Assembly: GCF_018734325.1 (NCBI RefSeq)
Contig: NZ_CP073754.1
Coordinates: 3,224,001 to 3,288,000 of the forward strand
Direction: 5' to 3'
Source of the DNA: Methylomonas paludis
Lineage (GTDB): Bacteria > Pseudomonadota > Gammaproteobacteria > Methylococcales > Methylomonadaceae
Length of the DNA: 64,000 nucleotides
Shown here: positions 16,521 through 26,355 of the stretch, piece after piece
Position numbering within the stretch: the stretch's first letter is position 1
Layout: every line of letters starts with the position of its first letter
Translations under genes and position numbers: made by a program
Notes under the pieces: generated by a model
Databases searched by the model: none
Told to the model about the DNA's origin: nothing
Seen by the model: the letters and a program-made list of their open reading frames with translations, nothing else

Positions 16521-18427
16521 GGCGTGACTCCTCCGACGCACTTTGACTTGATGAAGTCAAACAACGGACGGAATACTGCGAAATGCACCACATCAATCGT
16601 CGGAACAACATCTCTGGCAAATGTCACTTTTTGGCTGTCGCTGACGAACTTTATGAATCCATCTGTGCGCTCAGTATCAACAGTGAAATATGCATCAAGA
16701 CCAGCAATACCATGAAATAGAAGCTCTATTGTCAACAGTGATCTATTGCCATAATTGCCGCCAGTGTGAGGGTTGATTACCTGTTTACGAATTTGACCAT
16801 TGGTAGGAACAGGCAGGAGCAGCGCGTAACTTTCACAGCCGCTGCGTTTCTTTACCAAACACAGACCTGGATCCGTTTGCACATCTTGGCCAAGCTGGTT
16901 CCAATCGTTATAGGCTTCATCAAAGTCGAAAAGTGAAAAAAACGTTCTACCTGGGTGGTTCTGATACAGCGTGTTGTCTTTGATCAAATTACGCTGAAAT
17001 CCACAGCTAAAAGCATTTTGTATCTCAAAGCATATCTTCTCTGTCGGGTAGAGCTTTGTCCATGCCGTTTCCAGTATCATTTCGTCCGTAATGCCTTCTG
17101 TAAACAGCACAGGGCCTGATGTGTTTTTCAGGACATGTTGAATGTTCAGACGGGCTTCGCTCTCGGTAAAAGTAATTAAACCAGCTGATAACGATTTGAT
17201 GACATCGGCCTTATTCACCTTGGTCAGCGTCACTTTGTCGCCATCGAATGCAAACAGATTGATGACACTCTCTTTGGCACAGGTGATGGTCGACGCGCTG
17301 TGACTACTCATCAAAACATGGCTGGATTTTGCTGCTGTATCGGTGATGTCGAATACTTGCCGCAAGAAATCAAACTGCCATTCCGGGTGCAGAAAAGCAT
17401 CAGGCTCATCAAGCAGGATAAGGCAATTGCGATCCTTGAAGAGTTCGACGATGGAGTAGATGTAAACCGACTGGAACTGGCCATCGCTGAAATGGGTGAT
17501 ATTTCCTTCCCCACCAGAAGCAAGGCGAAGCGGCACAGAGATGCTGTCCAGCATTCCCAGGGTTTTCAAATTGTCGAACTGACGGAACAAATCCTGCCAT
17601 TTTCCATGAAATTCCTGTTGCAGCTTGCTGATAGACAGAATTAACACATAACGATCACCGTTCTGGAAATAGCCTTCGGTGACCGGCAATCCTTCTGTAT
17701 TACCCCATCTGCAATTACTCAATGTATCGAGAAAAGTCTTAGTGATGCCATCGGCCTTCCAGTACCTGTCAGTCTCATCATTGAGTTCAATGTCGAACAC
17801 CTTCTTTCCCCGCGCATACTCCGGGCGCTGGAACTCAATGCGAAGAACAGGTTCGGTAAGATTGTCAGTTCCTGGTTTTGTGATGCCTAGCTTATCAATC
17901 CCCAGCTTTTGACGAATGAATAGGTGAGCCCGGACATCCTCCGGCTGTGCCAGTAAAACTGCCAGCAGTAGCGACTTGTATTCCGGGCCGATGCCGATGA
18001 AGCGGCGAGTGTCATCAAGGTTGGCACCCTTGATGCGTCGGCGAAAGGCTTCCTCATAACCTGCCACCAAACCAGTGACTGTCGTATTATGACCAGAGTA
18101 GTAGATAAGCACGTTGTCTGGAAATGGTGTCTGGCCCAGCGTCTTACGGTCTTCGTCTTGATTGATGCGTAGCTTGCTGCTTTTCCATTCGATCTCGGTC
18201 TCTTGCCCGCCAATTTCGTAATTCAGTTTGTAGTCGAAGTCAATGTTGTTGTCTGCACGTCCGAGTTGATCAAGATGACGGAAGATTTCGATCAAAGCCT
18301 CGAACAGGTTGGATTTGCCGCTGCCATTCTTACCAACGAATACATCAATAAAACTCGCACCATCGAATCTGAGCTTGAAATCCTTAAGGTTCTTGTACTG
18401 ACTGATGAAAACTGATCTCAGACGCAT
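16517..18427 (-). CDS. OLD-like ATPase with C-terminal TOPRIM-like domain
   Basis: 636 residues. ABC-type ATPase domain: Walker A 'GKNGSGKS' at residues 32-39, Walker B 'LILLDEPDAFLHP' near 335, H-loop 'SSHSAS' near 375. The C-terminal region has 'LFTEGITDEMILE' (about 440) and 'FDFDEAYND' (about 500), matching the Glu and DxD elements of a TOPRIM nuclease as in OLD family proteins. OLD proteins are anti-phage nucleases. It lies inside the type I restriction operon after hsdS, so it may add a second defence layer. Confidence 0.75.
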   Translation of the reverse strand: MRLRSVFISQYKNLKDFKLRFDGASFIDVFVGKNGSGKSNLFEALIEIFRHLDQLGRADNNIDFDYKLNYEIGGQETEIEWKSSKLRINQDEDRKTLGQTPFPDNVLIYYSGHNTTVTGLVAGYEEAFRRRIKGANLDDTRRFIGIGPEYKSLLLAVLLAQPEDVRAHLFIRQKLGIDKLGITKPGTDNLTEPVLRIEFQRPEYARGKKVFDIELNDETDRYWKADGITKTFLDTLSNCRWGNTEGLPVTEGYFQNGDRYVLILSISKLQQEFHGKWQDLFRQFDNLKTLGMLDSISVPLRLASGGEGNITHFSDGQFQSVYIYSIVELFKDRNCLILLDEPDAFLHPEWQFDFLRQVFDITDTAAKSSHVLMSSHSASTITCAKESVINLFAFDGDKVTLTKVNKADVIKSLSAGLITFTESEARLNIQHVLKNTSGPVLFTEGITDEMILETAWTKLYPTEKICFEIQNAFSCGFQRNLIKDNTLYQNHPGRTFFSLFDFDEAYNDWNQLGQDVQTDPGLCLVKKRSGCESYALLLPVPTNGQIRKQVINPHTGGNYGNRSLLTIELLFHGIAGLDAYFTVDTERTDGFIKFVSDSQKVTFARDVVPTIDVVHFAVFRPLFDFIKSKCVGGVTP

Positions 18428-18437
18428 TGCAATCCAG

Positions 18438-20147
18438 TTATACTTGCGCCATTACGGCGTTCAATAGTTCAGACCTCTTCCGATTTGCGACTTCGATCTG
18501 CATCTCAAGCTGATTGCACTGCTTCATTAGCTTGTTTATTTTTTCCACTATTCGACGCTGCTCCTCCAATGGCGGCACCGGAATCGGAAGGCTCATTAAT
18601 ATCTTTTGATTAATTTTGGGCATCGTTCCGGACGTACCGGAAGCACGCTCTCGAAGAAAATCACGACTCGGCGCTGCGCTCATAGCAAAGCAAACATAAT
18701 CATTATCGAGCTCTCTCGATACCCGCAGTTTCATCATCAAGTCTGGATAAATGTAAATATTTCTCCCGCCCTTATAAATTGCAGGAACTCCAACGTATTC
18801 AATGGAATTGCCACGCTGCACTAGAATGTCACCATCTTCTAGCCAAAGATCGGAGCTCGCTGGTATATCGTCAGCAATGAACTTTGAGTGCTCGCCTTTG
18901 AACACACCAGAGGTAGTTGCGCTCAATGTCAACGATTTAACCTTGGTTTCGTAATCCACAGCCTTGGGAGAATATCCATTGGTAGGGCCAAAAATCAAGA
19001 TGGCATTAAGAGGCAAAAGCACCCAACTATCTGGGATTGAGTATGTTAATTTTTTTGGGTCAATTTGATCGTTGGTTGCTCTACGAATAAGTAAGCGAGA
19101 TCTTTCGGATTTGATTTTTTCGAGAAGCTCCTTTACCGGACGGTCGTCTTTGCGACGCTCGGTAAGTTTTCCCATAATTGCAAGATTCAGTATAGCCTTA
19201 CGCAGTTCCGCGACGTTTTCTTTAACAGAGTAAATATCTTCGAAGTGCCTGGTGATGAAGGCACAAGCGTCGTCAGAGTTACCATTGCTTGTAATATCGA
19301 GCAGTTGCGTGAGCGCGGCGGCGTGTACCGCCAAGCGCTTTCTTTCGCGGGCATTTCGCAGAACTTCCAACGCATCGCAACGCTCCATCAATTGATCTAT
19401 TTTGTCGACGATGCGAAGCTGCTCTTCAAGTGGGGGAAGAGGGATCGGTATCTCGACAAATTTGGCAATGGAGACACCGCCGATGATCCCCGTCATTGCT
19501 ATTGTAAATGATGCTCGAAAAACCGATGACAGATAAACATAGAGAATGAACTTGGATGAGATTTGGCCATACAGCTCATTGGCAAAAAGTTTGTTACCGA
19601 AGCAGATGTCACGGTCAGTCAATCCGCACTTTTTTCCAGCACTGCCGCCTTCGGCGCAGATTAACACTGCGTCTTTGTGGGCGATCCTGAACTTTGTCTC
19701 ATCAAGTGGAATACAAATTCCATTTTCGTAGTCCAGCGGTTCAAAACCATAGCCAACATCCTTGGTGGCGACGTATGGTAGCCCTTTTACGCCAGTGTAT
19801 TTCGACTCCTTTTCGGAGGCGTTGATGCTGTTACCATTGAAAATATTGCCAATAGTACCCAGTCGAACCCACTGCCATCCCTGCGGTAATGCATAAGGCT
19901 CATCACTGGTAGTGATCTCGGGCAACGGCTTGGGAGCCTTGATCTTACTCTCCTTCACCAGCCTTTTTTTTTCTGCTTCGATTTCTTTCAGCAGTTGGCT
20001 GACTGGCGGGTCGTTTGGATCATGCGGCACCAGCTTGCCCTGCATAGCCAACGTCAAAATCAACTCGCGTAGTTTTTTAATACCATCCGGCGCAGAGAAC
20101 GCCGTGTCGAAGTGTTGTTCCAGCAAAGCGATGGTGTGCTTATTCAT
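18438..20147 (-). CDS. hsdS: Type I restriction enzyme specificity subunit HsdS
   Basis: 569 residues with two target-recognition domains, each ended by a conserved spacer: 'LPPLEEQLRIVDKI' near residue 235 and 'VPPLEEQRRIVEKI' near residue 535. The first TRD starts at 'ALPQGWQWVRLG' and the second at 'SIPDSWVLLPLN'. An N-terminal helical extension ('IKKLRELILTLAMQGKLV') is repeated before the second TRD ('VAELRKAILNLAIMGKLT'), showing the internal duplication. I chose ATG 20147, overlapping the DUF1016 gene by 8 bases; the open frame upstream of it is non-coding read-through of that gene. Confidence 0.9.
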   Translation of the reverse strand: MNKHTIALLEQHFDTAFSAPDGIKKLRELILTLAMQGKLVPHDPNDPPVSQLLKEIEAEKKRLVKESKIKAPKPLPEITTSDEPYALPQGWQWVRLGTIGNIFNGNSINASEKESKYTGVKGLPYVATKDVGYGFEPLDYENGICIPLDETKFRIAHKDAVLICAEGGSAGKKCGLTDRDICFGNKLFANELYGQISSKFILYVYLSSVFRASFTIAMTGIIGGVSIAKFVEIPIPLPPLEEQLRIVDKIDQLMERCDALEVLRNARERKRLAVHAAALTQLLDITSNGNSDDACAFITRHFEDIYSVKENVAELRKAILNLAIMGKLTERRKDDRPVKELLEKIKSERSRLLIRRATNDQIDPKKLTYSIPDSWVLLPLNAILIFGPTNGYSPKAVDYETKVKSLTLSATTSGVFKGEHSKFIADDIPASSDLWLEDGDILVQRGNSIEYVGVPAIYKGGRNIYIYPDLMMKLRVSRELDNDYVCFAMSAAPSRDFLRERASGTSGTMPKINQKILMSLPIPVPPLEEQRRIVEKINKLMKQCNQLEMQIEVANRKRSELLNAVMAQV

Positions 20148-21180
20148 CGTACCCCGCCAGTTCGCGCTCGATCTGTTCGATGCTGGGCAAGCTGGTTTGC
20201 AGCTCTTCGGGCAGCGATTGGAGTAGCTTGTATTCAGCAATGCCCATGGGCTGGGTTTTGTCGCCCAAGGCGTATTCAGCCACGATCTTGTTTTTGCTCT
20301 TGCACAAGAGCAGGCCGATGGTGGGATTGTCGTGTTCGTGTTTGACTTGCCGATCGACGGCGGTGAGATAAAACCCCAGCTGACCCAAGTGCTCGGGTTT
20401 GAATTTTCCGCCCTTGAGTTCAATCACCACATAGCAGCGCAATTTCAGGTGGTAGAACAGCAGGTCGATGAAAAACTCGTCACCGCCCACGTTCAGCAGC
20501 ACCTGCCGCCCGACGAACGCAAAGCCCGCGCCCAGTTCCAGTAGAAATTCTGTGACGTGTTTTACCAGCGCCTTTTCGATCTCGCGTTCCCGTGCTTCAT
20601 CGGTCAGGCCCAGAAAGTCGAAGCGGTAGGGATCTTTTAGCGACTCGCGCGCCAAGTCGGACTGCGGCTGGGGCAGGCTGGCTGCAAAATTGGTTACCGC
20701 CTTGCCGCTGCGCTCCCGCTGACGGGTTTCGATCTGCATAACCAGAATGTTGCGCGACCAGTTGTGTTCTACCGCGCACGCCAGATACCAATCTCGCTCT
20801 TCGCGGTTCTTGAGTTTGTCCATCAAGGTGCAAAGGTGGAACCACGGCAATTGTGCAGCAGCCTGCTGCACAAATTCGGCATCCGGCCACGCCTCGGCAA
20901 AAGCACGCATGTACTTGAGATTGCGCGGCGAAAATCCCTTCATGTCGGGAAAGGCGATGCGTAAATCCTGCGCCAAGCGTTCAATCACCTTGGCGCCCCA
21001 GCCTTGATCGGCCTGCCGCGCCAGAATATCGCGTCCGATCTGCCAATAAAGCAGCACCAATTCGCGGTTGATGGAGAGTGTGGCTCGCTGCTGGGCGTTA
21101 TGGATACGGGTTTTCAGCTCGCTCAGCCAGTCGGCATAACCTTCAGGCGTTGGCAGCAGGGAAACGGGCCGATCACTCAT
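20140..21180 (-). CDS. DUF1016 (YhcG-type) PD-(D/E)XK nuclease
   Basis: 346 residues. The N-terminal DUF1016 domain is visible as 'SINRELVLLYWQIGRDIL' and 'FSPRNLKYMRAFAEAWP'. The C-terminal PD-(D/E)XK nuclease has 'FFIDLLFYHLKLRCYVVIELK', giving Asp, Glu and Lys of the active site near residues 244-262. Such genes are frequent passengers in type I restriction operons; their role is unclear. The start overlaps the hsdM stop by 4 bases and the end overlaps hsdS. Confidence 0.88.
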   Translation of the reverse strand: MSDRPVSLLPTPEGYADWLSELKTRIHNAQQRATLSINRELVLLYWQIGRDILARQADQGWGAKVIERLAQDLRIAFPDMKGFSPRNLKYMRAFAEAWPDAEFVQQAAAQLPWFHLCTLMDKLKNREERDWYLACAVEHNWSRNILVMQIETRQRERSGKAVTNFAASLPQPQSDLARESLKDPYRFDFLGLTDEAREREIEKALVKHVTEFLLELGAGFAFVGRQVLLNVGGDEFFIDLLFYHLKLRCYVVIELKGGKFKPEHLGQLGFYLTAVDRQVKHEHDNPTIGLLLCKSKNKIVAEYALGDKTQPMGIAEYKLLQSLPEELQTSLPSIEQIERELAGYDE

Positions 21181-22661
21181 GCCTGTTCCCCATTGCTGGC
21201 CTTCAGGGCAGCCAGTAGTTCGGTTTTGAGCTCGTTCTGCGCCTTAAGCAACTCTTGAACGATGGTTTCATACTCCTTTTGCAAGTCCTCCGGCTTATCA
21301 TGTTTGACTACAACTTGGTGAGGGTTCTTACCGACAGAATCGAGATTGTAGTTTTTATCGGCGATTTCTTGGGCTGATACCTTCCAGGCGTTTTCAGTGA
21401 TCTTGCGGCCTTTGCGTTGTGCGCCACCCCACCAGGCCTTTTCAAGATCGAACTCTTCGATGGTCAGCGGTTTGCCGCGTGAATAGCTCTTATAGCCTTG
21501 CGGATAGGGATGCTCAAAGAACCAGACATCCTGTGTCGGTTCGCCCTTTTCAAAGAACAGGATGTTGGTGGCAATGCTGGTGTAGGGTGCGAATACACCT
21601 TTGGGCAGACGGACGATGGTATGCAGGTTAAACTCTTCCAATAACTCGCGTTTGAGGTTGGTTTTTGTGCCTTCGCCAAACAGAAAGCCATCCGGCAACA
21701 CTACTGCAGCACGGCCAGTGTCATGCTTGAGCAAATACATGATTAGCGCCATGAACAGGTCGGCGGTTTCGCGGGTTTGGTATTTGCGCGGAAAATTGTT
21801 CTCGATGCCATCTTCTTCCATGCCGCCGAACGGTGGATTGGTAATAATGATATCTACCCGATCTTTGGGGCCGTAGTCCTTCAATGGTCGGCTAAGCGTA
21901 TTGTCATGCCGGATGTTGGTCGGCACGTCGATGCCGTGCAGCATCATATTGGTCATTGCCAACATGTGCGGCAGCGGCTTTTTCTCGACGCCGTGGATGC
22001 TAGCCTGCAAAGTTTTTGAATCGTCATGGGTTTTGACTTGCTGCTTTAAATGCTCGACGCTGCAAGTCAAAAAGCCGCCGGTGCCACAGGCCGGATCAAG
22101 GATGATCTCACCAAGTTTGGGATCCAGAATGTCGACCATGAACTGAGTAACGGCGCGCGGCGTATAGTATTCGCCGGCGTTACCAGCCGATTGCAGATCG
22201 GCAAGAATTTTTTCGTAGATGTCGTTGAACAAGTGGCGGTCAGTGGACGAATTGAAATCGACATCGGCCTGAATGGTGTTGATAACCTGACGCAACAGAG
22301 TGCCGGATTTCATATAGTTGTAAGCGTCCTCAAATACCGAGCCAATGACCTTGCCGTGCGGCGAGACACCGGCGGCCGTGGCTAAACGCTTTAACGAGGG
22401 AAACAGGTCGTTGTTGACGAAGTCGATTAATTCCTCACCGGTCACGCCTTCCGGATTTTTGGCCCAGTTCGACCAGCGAAAGCGGCTTTGTAGCGGAGAT
22501 TGATAACCGGGAATGGTCAGTTGCCATTCCTGTTCCTTGTCGTCGAAAATTTTCAAAAACAGCAACCAGACTATCTGACTAATGCGCTGGGCATCGCCGT
22601 CGACGCCAACATCTTTGCGCATGATGTCTTGAATGCTTTTGATGAGTGTTCCTATGGGCAT
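21177..22661 (-). CDS. hsdM: Type I restriction-modification methyltransferase HsdM
   Basis: 494 residues. N-terminal HsdM helical domain, then the N6-adenine methyltransferase: SAM-binding 'DPACGTGGFL' near residue 192 and catalytic 'NPPF' near 272. With HsdS it forms the modification enzyme and with HsdR the restriction complex. It lies between hsdR and the DUF1016 nuclease on the minus strand. Confidence 0.95.
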   Translation of the reverse strand: MPIGTLIKSIQDIMRKDVGVDGDAQRISQIVWLLFLKIFDDKEQEWQLTIPGYQSPLQSRFRWSNWAKNPEGVTGEELIDFVNNDLFPSLKRLATAAGVSPHGKVIGSVFEDAYNYMKSGTLLRQVINTIQADVDFNSSTDRHLFNDIYEKILADLQSAGNAGEYYTPRAVTQFMVDILDPKLGEIILDPACGTGGFLTCSVEHLKQQVKTHDDSKTLQASIHGVEKKPLPHMLAMTNMMLHGIDVPTNIRHDNTLSRPLKDYGPKDRVDIIITNPPFGGMEEDGIENNFPRKYQTRETADLFMALIMYLLKHDTGRAAVVLPDGFLFGEGTKTNLKRELLEEFNLHTIVRLPKGVFAPYTSIATNILFFEKGEPTQDVWFFEHPYPQGYKSYSRGKPLTIEEFDLEKAWWGGAQRKGRKITENAWKVSAQEIADKNYNLDSVGKNPHQVVVKHDKPEDLQKEYETIVQELLKAQNELKTELLAALKASNGEQA

Positions 22662-22688
22662 TACGGATTTAACTCCAATGTGTCATTG

Positions 22689-25058
22689 TTATGAGGCATA
22701 CAAGGCTTGTTCCAGATCGCAAACGGCTTGCTGGTATTGATCCAAACCGCCAAAGGTGCGGATGATTTCCAGTGGGGTGCCGAACTGGTTAAACGGTGCA
22801 ATGGTTAAAACCTGGGTTTCTTCGATATGCTGGATGCCTTCGTCGGCGTACTTGTCCAATAAGGCTTCCAGCACTTTACGGGCTTGCTCGCCGTAGCGGG
22901 TAAAATAATTATTTTGTTTGAGCTGATCAGCACGCTGCTTGCGGGTCAGCGGCGGTTTGTCCCAGGCGACATGGCAGACCAGATCGAAAGGGTCGCAATC
23001 GCGGCCAATTTCGTCGGCTAGGGCGTCGAAAAAAACACCCTGGTTGGCTAATTCTTCAATGATGACCTGTTTTTTGTCGCTGCTGCTCCAGCGGCGTAAA
23101 AAATCATCCAGAGAGGCAAACTCCTTGGTCAGGGTTTTGCGTGTATAGTCTTTTAAGGACTCGGTAATCAGCTTGCCATTACTATCGAAATATTGCACCC
23201 GCTCGGCAACAACCTTTACTTCCACATTGGCAACCACATAGCGGCGCACGGTGGTATCGTCATCTTCCGGATTGGGTTCAGCAATGTCGGGCCAGTTTTG
23301 TTCGCCACCTAGGCCTGGATAATCGCTGCCCGAAGGCTGGTTTTCCGGAAAATCGGGCGGAACCGGCGAGTCATCAGGACTTTGAGGTGTGTATATCTGC
23401 ACTGGATCACCGTCGAAATCCGGGTCGGCAAATAATTCAGTCGCTTTGCGGAAATCGATAATCGTGAAGTAGTATTTATCGTAATCTTCGTTGATGCGGG
23501 TACCGCGACCGATGATTTGCTTGAATTCAGTCATGGAAAGAATACGCTGATCCAGAACAATCAATTTGCAGGTTTGCGCATCGACGCCGGTGGTCATTAA
23601 TTTGGACGTAACTGCAATCACCGGATATTTACTTTCCGGGAAAATGAAGTTATCCAGCTCGGCTTTGCCTTCTTCATTGTCACCCGTAATACGCATGACA
23701 TATTTTGAATTTTGCGCGACTAGATCGGCATTTTCGTTGGCCAATGCCTGGCGCATGCGCTCGGCATGGTCAATGTTTTCGCAAAAGACGATGGTCTTAT
23801 CAAAACGGTTGGTTTGCTTGAGAAATTCGCTGATTTTTTTGGCAACTAGTTGGGTGCGTTTTTCCAACACCAAAGTTTTATCAAAATCTTTCTGGTTGTA
23901 GATACGGTCTTCAATTTCATTGCCGTATTTGTCCAGCATGCCTTTATCTGGACGCCAACCGGCCAGATCCTTGTCCAGATCGATACGCACGACTTTGTAG
24001 GGGGCAAGGAAACCGTCATCTATGCCTTGCCTGAGCGAGTAAGTATAAATCGGCTCGCCAAAGTAATCGATATTGGAAACGTCCTTGGTTTCTTTCGGCG
24101 TCGCCGTCAGGCCAATCTGGGTGGCTGAAGAGAAATATTCCAGAATTTCCCGCCAGGCGGAATCGATTGCGGCGCTGCCGCGATGGCATTCGTCAATGAC
24201 GATCAAGTCGAAAAAGTCCTGGCTGAACTGCTTGTAGATGTTGCGTTCTTCTTCGTTACCAGTCACAGCTTGATACAGCGACAAATAGATTTCATAGGAT
24301 TTGTTGGCTTGGCGTTTCTGGATTTTGGTCATTGCCGAGCCGAACGGCTTGAAATCGTTGGTCATAGTCTGATCGACCAAAATGTTACGGTCGGCCAGAA
24401 ACAGGATGCGGCGCTTAGTTTTGGATTTCCATAAACGCCAGATGATTTGGAAAGCGGTAAAGGTTTTGCCGGTTCCCGTGGCCATGACCAAAAGAATGCG
24501 GTTCTGTCCTTGGGCAATGGCTTCAATGGTTTTATTAATTGCCAGCAACTGGTAATAACGCGGCGTTTTGTTGCTGCCGTCGCTATAGTAATCCTGGGTA
24601 ACAAGCGTAGTTTGTTGTTCAGTCAGTCCCCGGTGCTTGGTCCAACATTCCCAAAGGGTTTCGGCTGTTGGAAATTCGTCCAGGGCTAACTCACGTTCTA
24701 TGATGCCGTCAGTGGTGATTTTGTTATGAAACAGAAAACCGTCACCATTGCTGCTGAACACAAAAGGGATTTGCAACATTTCAGCATAACCTAAAGCCTG
24801 CTGCATGCCATCGCCGACGGTGTGGTTATTATCCTTGGCTTCGATAACCGCTATCGGCAAGTTGGGTTTATAGAACAGCACATAATCTGCCCGCTTGTTT
24901 TTAGCGCGAGTGTGTAACTTACCGCGCACGATGATGCGGCCTTTGGTCAGCGAAAATTCCTCCCGGATTTGAGTCACCAAGTCCCAACCGGCATATACTA
25001 AAGCTGGAGTGATGAATTTGCTGCAGATATCGCGCTCGGACAACTGTTTTTTATTCAT
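22689..25058 (-). CDS. hsdR: Type I restriction endonuclease HsdR (EcoEI-like)
   Basis: About 789 residues. N-terminal nuclease: 'RADYVLFY...IAVIEAKD' gives the PD-(D/E)XK core near residues 55-75. The SF2 translocase follows with 'MATGTGKT' near 187 and 'DECHRG' near 290, then helicase C motifs ('[10 protein letters not shown]'). The C-terminus matches the EcoEI R-subunit domain. ATG 25058 is chosen because it lies just before '[19 protein letters not shown]' and overlaps the XRE gene by 8 bases, giving translational coupling. Confidence 0.93.
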   Translation of the reverse strand: MNKKQLSERDICSKFITPALVYAGWDLVTQIREEFSLTKGRIIVRGKLHTRAKNKRADYVLFYKPNLPIAVIEAKDNNHTVGDGMQQALGYAEMLQIPFVFSSNGDGFLFHNKITTDGIIERELALDEFPTAETLWECWTKHRGLTEQQTTLVTQDYYSDGSNKTPRYYQLLAINKTIEAIAQGQNRILLVMATGTGKTFTAFQIIWRLWKSKTKRRILFLADRNILVDQTMTNDFKPFGSAMTKIQKRQANKSYEIYLSLYQAVTGNEEERNIYKQFSQDFFDLIVIDECHRGSAAIDSAWREILEYFSSATQIGLTATPKETKDVSNIDYFGEPIYTYSLRQGIDDGFLAPYKVVRIDLDKDLAGWRPDKGMLDKYGNEIEDRIYNQKDFDKTLVLEKRTQLVAKKISEFLKQTNRFDKTIVFCENIDHAERMRQALANENADLVAQNSKYVMRITGDNEEGKAELDNFIFPESKYPVIAVTSKLMTTGVDAQTCKLIVLDQRILSMTEFKQIIGRGTRINEDYDKYYFTIIDFRKATELFADPDFDGDPVQIYTPQSPDDSPVPPDFPENQPSGSDYPGLGGEQNWPDIAEPNPEDDDTTVRRYVVANVEVKVVAERVQYFDSNGKLITESLKDYTRKTLTKEFASLDDFLRRWSSSDKKQVIIEELANQGVFFDALADEIGRDCDPFDLVCHVAWDKPPLTRKQRADQLKQNNYFTRYGEQARKVLEALLDKYADEGIQHIEETQVLTIAPFNQFGTPLEIIRTFGGLDQYQQAVCDLEQALYAS

Positions 25059-25266
25059 CTGGCAACGCTCCTTGTTGATTTTTGTCGTGACAAAACAGTT
25101 CAAATTGTCGCTGAGCCAGCTTGGATGGCGCCGTTTTGCCGTTTTCCCAACGATTGACCGTGGCAAAGCTAACACCCAAAGCCTGAGCCAATTCTTCCTG
25201 ACTCAATTTTAAATGATGTCGAATGGTCTTTACCTGGGCTGCAAAATCATTGGGTTGCTGGCGCAT
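25051..25266 (-). CDS. XRE-family helix-turn-helix regulator
   Basis: 71 residues; residues about 12-50 form a Cro/CI helix-turn-helix ('[21 protein letters not shown]'-type). It is the first gene of the hsd operon and overlaps hsdR, resembling controller proteins that delay restriction expression, though that role is inferred from position. The downstream order is hsdR, hsdM, DUF1016, hsdS, OLD-like ATPase, rhuM. Confidence 0.8.
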   Translation of the reverse strand: MRQQPNDFAAQVKTIRHHLKLSQEELAQALGVSFATVNRWENGKTAPSKLAQRQFELFCHDKNQQGALPDE

Positions 25267-25688
25267 TTTTTAAATCGTCATCGCTAAGGTATTTGGGCAA
25301 GGCATAAGGGATTAACAGTAAAAATATAACAGATGTTATAAATCAGACAACCAGAAATTGTAAGGAATTGAATAACAAACGATAGATACTTTGCTGCTAC
25401 CAATCTAATTGGTAAATGTTTTGCAGCTAAATGCCAAAAATGCAATTTGCTGCAGTACACAAAGTAATAAATTTGTTGGATAATAATCTCCGTTACACCA
25501 CCCAATCCTTTCTTGGAATGGAGAGTTGCTCGGCAACGAGCTTACATTTTGGTCTTTAGTTGACCCGAATTTGAATTTGGCTTTAGTTTTTAGCCTTTTT
25601 AAGGCTATGTCTACAGTTTAGATTTTATCTCGGGTTAATCAGCTATTGCCAAGTGAAAACTTAACTCTTTAATTCGAGGAAAATAGCG
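25267..25688. other. Divergent intergenic region between hsd operon and AlpA module
   Basis: 422 bases with no gene. It holds the divergent promoters. Small palindromes are visible: GCTCG-GCAA-CGAGC near 25527-25541 and AGCCTT-TTT-AAGGCT near 25590-25604, candidates for operator or terminator structures. Confidence 0.5.
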
Positions 25689-25922
25689 ATGCCCATCCTG
25701 CCAGAAACAGGTTTTTTACGTTTAAGCCAAATTATTGGCAATCCCAAAGCAAACCCTCCCATTCCGGGTCTTATCCCAGTCAGTAAATCCACTTGGTGGT
25801 ATGGGGTTAAAACTGGACGTTTTCCTGCACCAGTCAAAATTGGTCCACGCACGACCGTTTGGCGTGCGGAGGATATTCGGGAATTGATCATAAAACTCTT
25901 TCAAAATGCAGTCAGCGTTTAG
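25689..25922 (+). CDS. AlpA-family helix-turn-helix regulator
   Basis: 77 residues of the AlpA/excisionase-like MerR-fold family: 'FLRLSQIIG', 'VSKSTWWYGVKTGRFPAPVKIGPR' region and 'VWRAEDIRELI' match closely. AlpA-type proteins regulate integrase expression or excision in P4-like satellites. GAGGA precedes the start. It is the first gene of a plus-strand module with the next three genes. Confidence 0.85.
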   Translation: MPILPETGFLRLSQIIGNPKANPPIPGLIPVSKSTWWYGVKTGRFPAPVKIGPRTTVWRAEDIRELIIKLFQNAVSV

Positions 25923-26355
25923 AAAGAAACTGCCACCGTTCGGCAGAGTGTTGACGGAAAAATTGCAATCGGATAATCCGCCGTGGCTGGTGATTGTCTG
26001 CATAGGACGAGATTGTTGGCGACGAGCCAGACATTGGCAGAAAAACCCGTCTGTTTGGGCGCTGGTGATGCCTGCTTCTGAATCGCCACTTGGCTTCATC
26101 TGGCAGGTAGCGGCACTCTATATCCTGATAGATTGGGATTTAGGGCCGACCCATAAGCAAATTATTCATTTGGTGAAAGTCCTGCTGGTAGCCGGTGCTG
26201 AGCAGGTGACGGTTCGACCTTGCTGGGTTGATACCAGTCAACCTGCAGTTGAATATGATGCTTCTAGGCCTGCGGGTGATCGCTGGGTTCAGGTCAGGGA
26301 ACAAATCATGATTTATCCGGGGCTCAAGCAGAGGAATGGCGATGTTTCTGCCTGA
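25906..26355 (+). CDS. Hypothetical protein of satellite replication module
   Basis: 149 residues, overlapping alpA by 17 bases and the DUF927 gene by 14. Trp- and Arg-rich, no signal peptide. A middle segment 'LDLGPTHKQIIHLVKVLLVAGAEQVTV'-like region suggests an alpha/beta fold, but I recognise no family. Context suggests a role in replication or its control in the satellite module. Confidence 0.6.
   Translation: MQSAFRKKLPPFGRVLTEKLQSDNPPWLVIVCIGRDCWRRARHWQKNPSVWALVMPASESPLGFIWQVAALYILIDWDLGPTHKQIIHLVKVLLVAGAEQVTVRPCWVDTSQPAVEYDASRPAGDRWVQVREQIMIYPGLKQRNGDVSA

Noticed and set aside
20148-20423. N-terminal extension of the HsdS open frame
   Set aside because: The extra 92 residues are low-complexity Ser/Pro/Trp sequence antisense-frame to the DUF1016 gene; ATG 20147 is the coupled start.
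25500-25545. CTTTCTTGGAATGG resembling sequence near ssrA, considered as an alternative attL
   Set aside because: Match is short and lacks the GGTGGAGGCGGCG core and the TACCAGCA arms found at 5350-5446.
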